This document shows positions 62,458-64,000 of a stretch of DNA of 64,000 bases, piece after piece. A program made the position numbers and the translations under genes. Origin of the DNA: Pseudomonadales bacterium (lineage in GTDB: Bacteria; Pseudomonadota; Gammaproteobacteria; Pseudomonadales; DC-out160). The notes below the pieces were generated by a model. That model searched no databases. It was given only the letters and a program-made list of their open reading frames with translations, and was not told the DNA's origin. The stretch lies in assembly GCA_019090455.1 (NCBI GenBank), contig JAHRWA010000015.1:62001-126000 (forward strand), read 5' to 3'. How positions within the stretch are numbered: position 1 is the first letter of the stretch; every line of letters begins with the position of its first letter.

Positions 62458-64000
62458 ATGAGCGAAAGCTTCGCAGATCTCTTTGAAGAGAGTTTAAAAG
62501 AACTTGATATGACCCCCGGTTCCATCGTTTCTGGTGTTGTTGTCAACATCGATGATGACTGGGTAACTGTCCATGCTGGTCTAAAATCGGAAGGCGTTAT
62601 TCCCCGCGAACAATTCCTTAGCGATAGTGGCGAGTTGGAAGTGGCTGTCGGTGATGATATCGACGTAGCCTTAGAAGCAATGGAAGACGGTTGGGGTGAA
62701 ACCCGTCTTTCTCGTGAAAAAGCGAAGCGAGCAGAAGCTTGGAAGCGATTGGATGCCGCATTTGAAGCCAGCGAAGTGGTCAAAGGTGTGATTAACGGTA
62801 AGGTAAAAGGTGGATTCACTGTTGATGTTGAATCTATTCGTGCTTTCTTACCGGGTTCATTAGTTGATATCCGCCCTGTACGAGATACAGCGCATCTAGA
62901 AGGTAAAGAGCTTGAATTTAAAGTCATTAAGCTAGATGCCAAGCGTAACAATGTGGTTGTTTCTCGCCGGTCTGTGTTAGAAGCCGAGAACAGCGCTGAA
63001 CGTGATGCGTTGCTAGAGAATTTACAAGAAGGTATGGAAGTTAAGGGTATCGTTAAGAACTTGACTGACTACGGTGCCTTTGTTGATTTGGGTGGAATCG
63101 ATGGCCTATTGCATATCACAGATATGGCCTGGAAACGAATTAAGCATCCAAGTGAAATCGTTAATGTTGGTGACGAAATCAGCGTTAAAGTCCTTAAGTT
63201 TGATCGTGAACGTAATCGTGTTTCTCTCGGATTGAAGCAATTGGGTGAAGATCCTTGGTTAGAAATCACTAAGCGTTACCCTGAAGGGGCTAAGACTACA
63301 GCGACTGTGACTAATCTTACAGATTATGGTTGTTTCGCAGAGATAGAAGAAGGTGTTGAAGGTTTGGTTCACGTTTCTGAAATGGACTGGACTAACAAGA
63401 ACATTCATCCTTCTAAAGTCGTTAGTATTGGCGAAGAAGTGCCTGTCGTTGTACTTGATATAGATGAAGAACGTCGTCGTATTTCTCTTGGTATCAAGCA
63501 ATGTAAGACTAATCCTTGGGATGACTTTGCAGAGAAATTCATTAAAGGCGATAAGATTGCAGGAAAAATCAAGTCGATTACTGATTTTGGTGTCTTTATC
63601 GGTCTTGACGGTGGCATCGATGGCCTAGTGCATCTATCTGACCTTTCCTGGGATGAGTCTGGCGAAGATGCTGTTCGCGAATATAAGAAAGGTGACGAGC
63701 TAGAAACCGTTATTTTGTCTGTTGACCCTGACAGAGAGCGTATCTCCTTAGGTGTTAAGCAATTACAGAATGATCCTTTCTCTAACTATGTCACTGTTAA
63801 CGAAAAAGGTGCAATCGTCACTGGTAAAGTCAAAGAAGTTGATGCTAAAGCCGCCGTCATCATATTAGATGAAGGTGTTGAAGGTGTTCTTAAAGCTTCT
63901 GAGATTAGTCGCGATCGAGTTGAAGATGCGCGTACTCATTTCAAAGATGGCGATGACGTTGAGGCGAAAATTGTCGGTGTTGATCGTAAGAGTCGTATTA
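62458..64000 (+). CDS. rpsA: 30S ribosomal protein S1 RpsA (partial, runs off the window)
   Basis: ATG 62458 begins [29 protein letters not shown], the standard S1 start; 514 codons are visible, out of about 555-560 in relatives. Repeated S1/OB-fold domains follow one another: [121 protein letters not shown] and the start of the sixth. Domains 3-6 have the typical RNA-binding surface. There is no strong ribosome-binding site upstream (CACAGAGTGG), as is known for rpsA in other bacteria, where leader structure guides translation and feedback by S1 itself. The 3' end is outside. Confidence 0.97.
   Translation, partial: MSESFADLFEESLKELDMTPGSIVSGVVVNIDDDWVTVHAGLKSEGVIPREQFLSDSGELEVAVGDDIDVALEAMEDGWGETRLSREKAKRAEAWKRLDAAFEASEVVKGVINGKVKGGFTVDVESIRAFLPGSLVDIRPVRDTAHLEGKELEFKVIKLDAKRNNVVVSRRSVLEAENSAERDALLENLQEGMEVKGIVKNLTDYGAFVDLGGIDGLLHITDMAWKRIKHPSEIVNVGDEISVKVLKFDRERNRVSLGLKQLGEDPWLEITKRYPEGAKTTATVTNLTDYGCFAEIEEGVEGLVHVSEMDWTNKNIHPSKVVSIGEEVPVVVLDIDEERRRISLGIKQCKTNPWDDFAEKFIKGDKIAGKIKSITDFGVFIGLDGGIDGLVHLSDLSWDESGEDAVREYKKGDELETVILSVDPDRERISLGVKQLQNDPFSNYVTVNEKGAIVTGKVKEVDAKAAVIILDEGVEGVLKASEISRDRVEDARTHFKDGDDVEAKIVGVDRKSRI

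Noticed and set aside
62439-63617. Minus-strand frames across rpsA
   Set aside because: Shadows of the S1 repeats in the opposite frame; the plus-strand product is clearly ribosomal protein S1.

Overview
The window reads as chromosomal DNA of a free-living Gammaproteobacterium of the Pseudomonas/Cellvibrio-like (Pseudomonadales sensu lato) group. The strongest evidence is gene order: mtaD-ubiG-mupP on the minus strand, diverging from mtnA-gyrA-serC-pheA-hisC-tyrA/aroA(fused)-cmk-rpsA on the plus strand (48.5-64 kb). To my knowledge this matches the order in Pseudomonas, including the fused TyrA-AroA. The outer-membrane porins, lipoproteins, RND pump and acyl-CoA catabolism are typical of a Gram-negative aerobe, plausibly marine. 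No rRNA, tRNA, CRISPR array, insertion sequence, integrase or phage gene was recognised. The base composition looks moderate in G+C, with the first 5 kb visibly richer in A+T; this was judged by eye.

Layout. 1-4.8 kb: an AT-rich plus-strand cluster with the end of an MFS transporter, a class II aldolase, an orphan TRAP-type (DctP-like) binding protein and two secreted beta-propeller proteins. 4.9-9.9 kb: a shortened SRPBCC protein and an RND adaptor/permease pair without a TolC-like partner. 10-12.2 kb: an overlapping TetR-regulator/ABC1-kinase pair with a clear palindromic operator candidate. 12.6-17.8 kb: envelope genes (leucine-rich-repeat lipoprotein, small beta-barrel, acyltransferase 3, porin). 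17.9-30 kb: two minus-strand sets of acyl-CoA degradation genes (heteromeric acyl-CoA dehydrogenase pair plus enoyl-CoA hydratase; acyl-CoA dehydrogenase, MFE-2-like SDR and SCP2-type thiolase), with a MoxR/VWA pair, a REC-GGDEF regulator and a HIT protein between them. 30.3-32.5 kb: a GH172/DUF2961 lipoprotein and an unknown small ORF. 33-37 kb: an AraC regulator, purU, and a REC-PP2C-HATPase/STAS partner-switching module. 37-48 kb: housekeeping genes (uup, ygiM-like, yciI, yciB, PHP phosphatase, yciO, trpS, scpA, scpB, rluB) and a second diguanylate cyclase. 48.5-64 kb: the conserved Pseudomonas-like block for quinone, muropeptide-recycling, methionine-salvage, gyrase, serine/aromatic amino acid, CMP kinase and ribosomal S1 functions; rpsA runs off the end.

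The most unusual signal is not a gene. At least six intergenic spacers hold degenerate tandem repeats with 14-17 bp units (3 to 5 copies each), and five of the six sit just upstream of the ribosome-binding region of a downstream gene. The units differ in sequence from locus to locus but share the same scale and placement. Several long perfect inverted repeats also stand out: a 17+6+17 bp stem without a U-tract before gyrA, a 17+7+17 bp stem between cmk and rpsA, a 22 bp perfect palindrome inside the signal-peptide codons of the LRR lipoprotein, and a 14 bp palindrome just before an acyl-CoA dehydrogenase gene.
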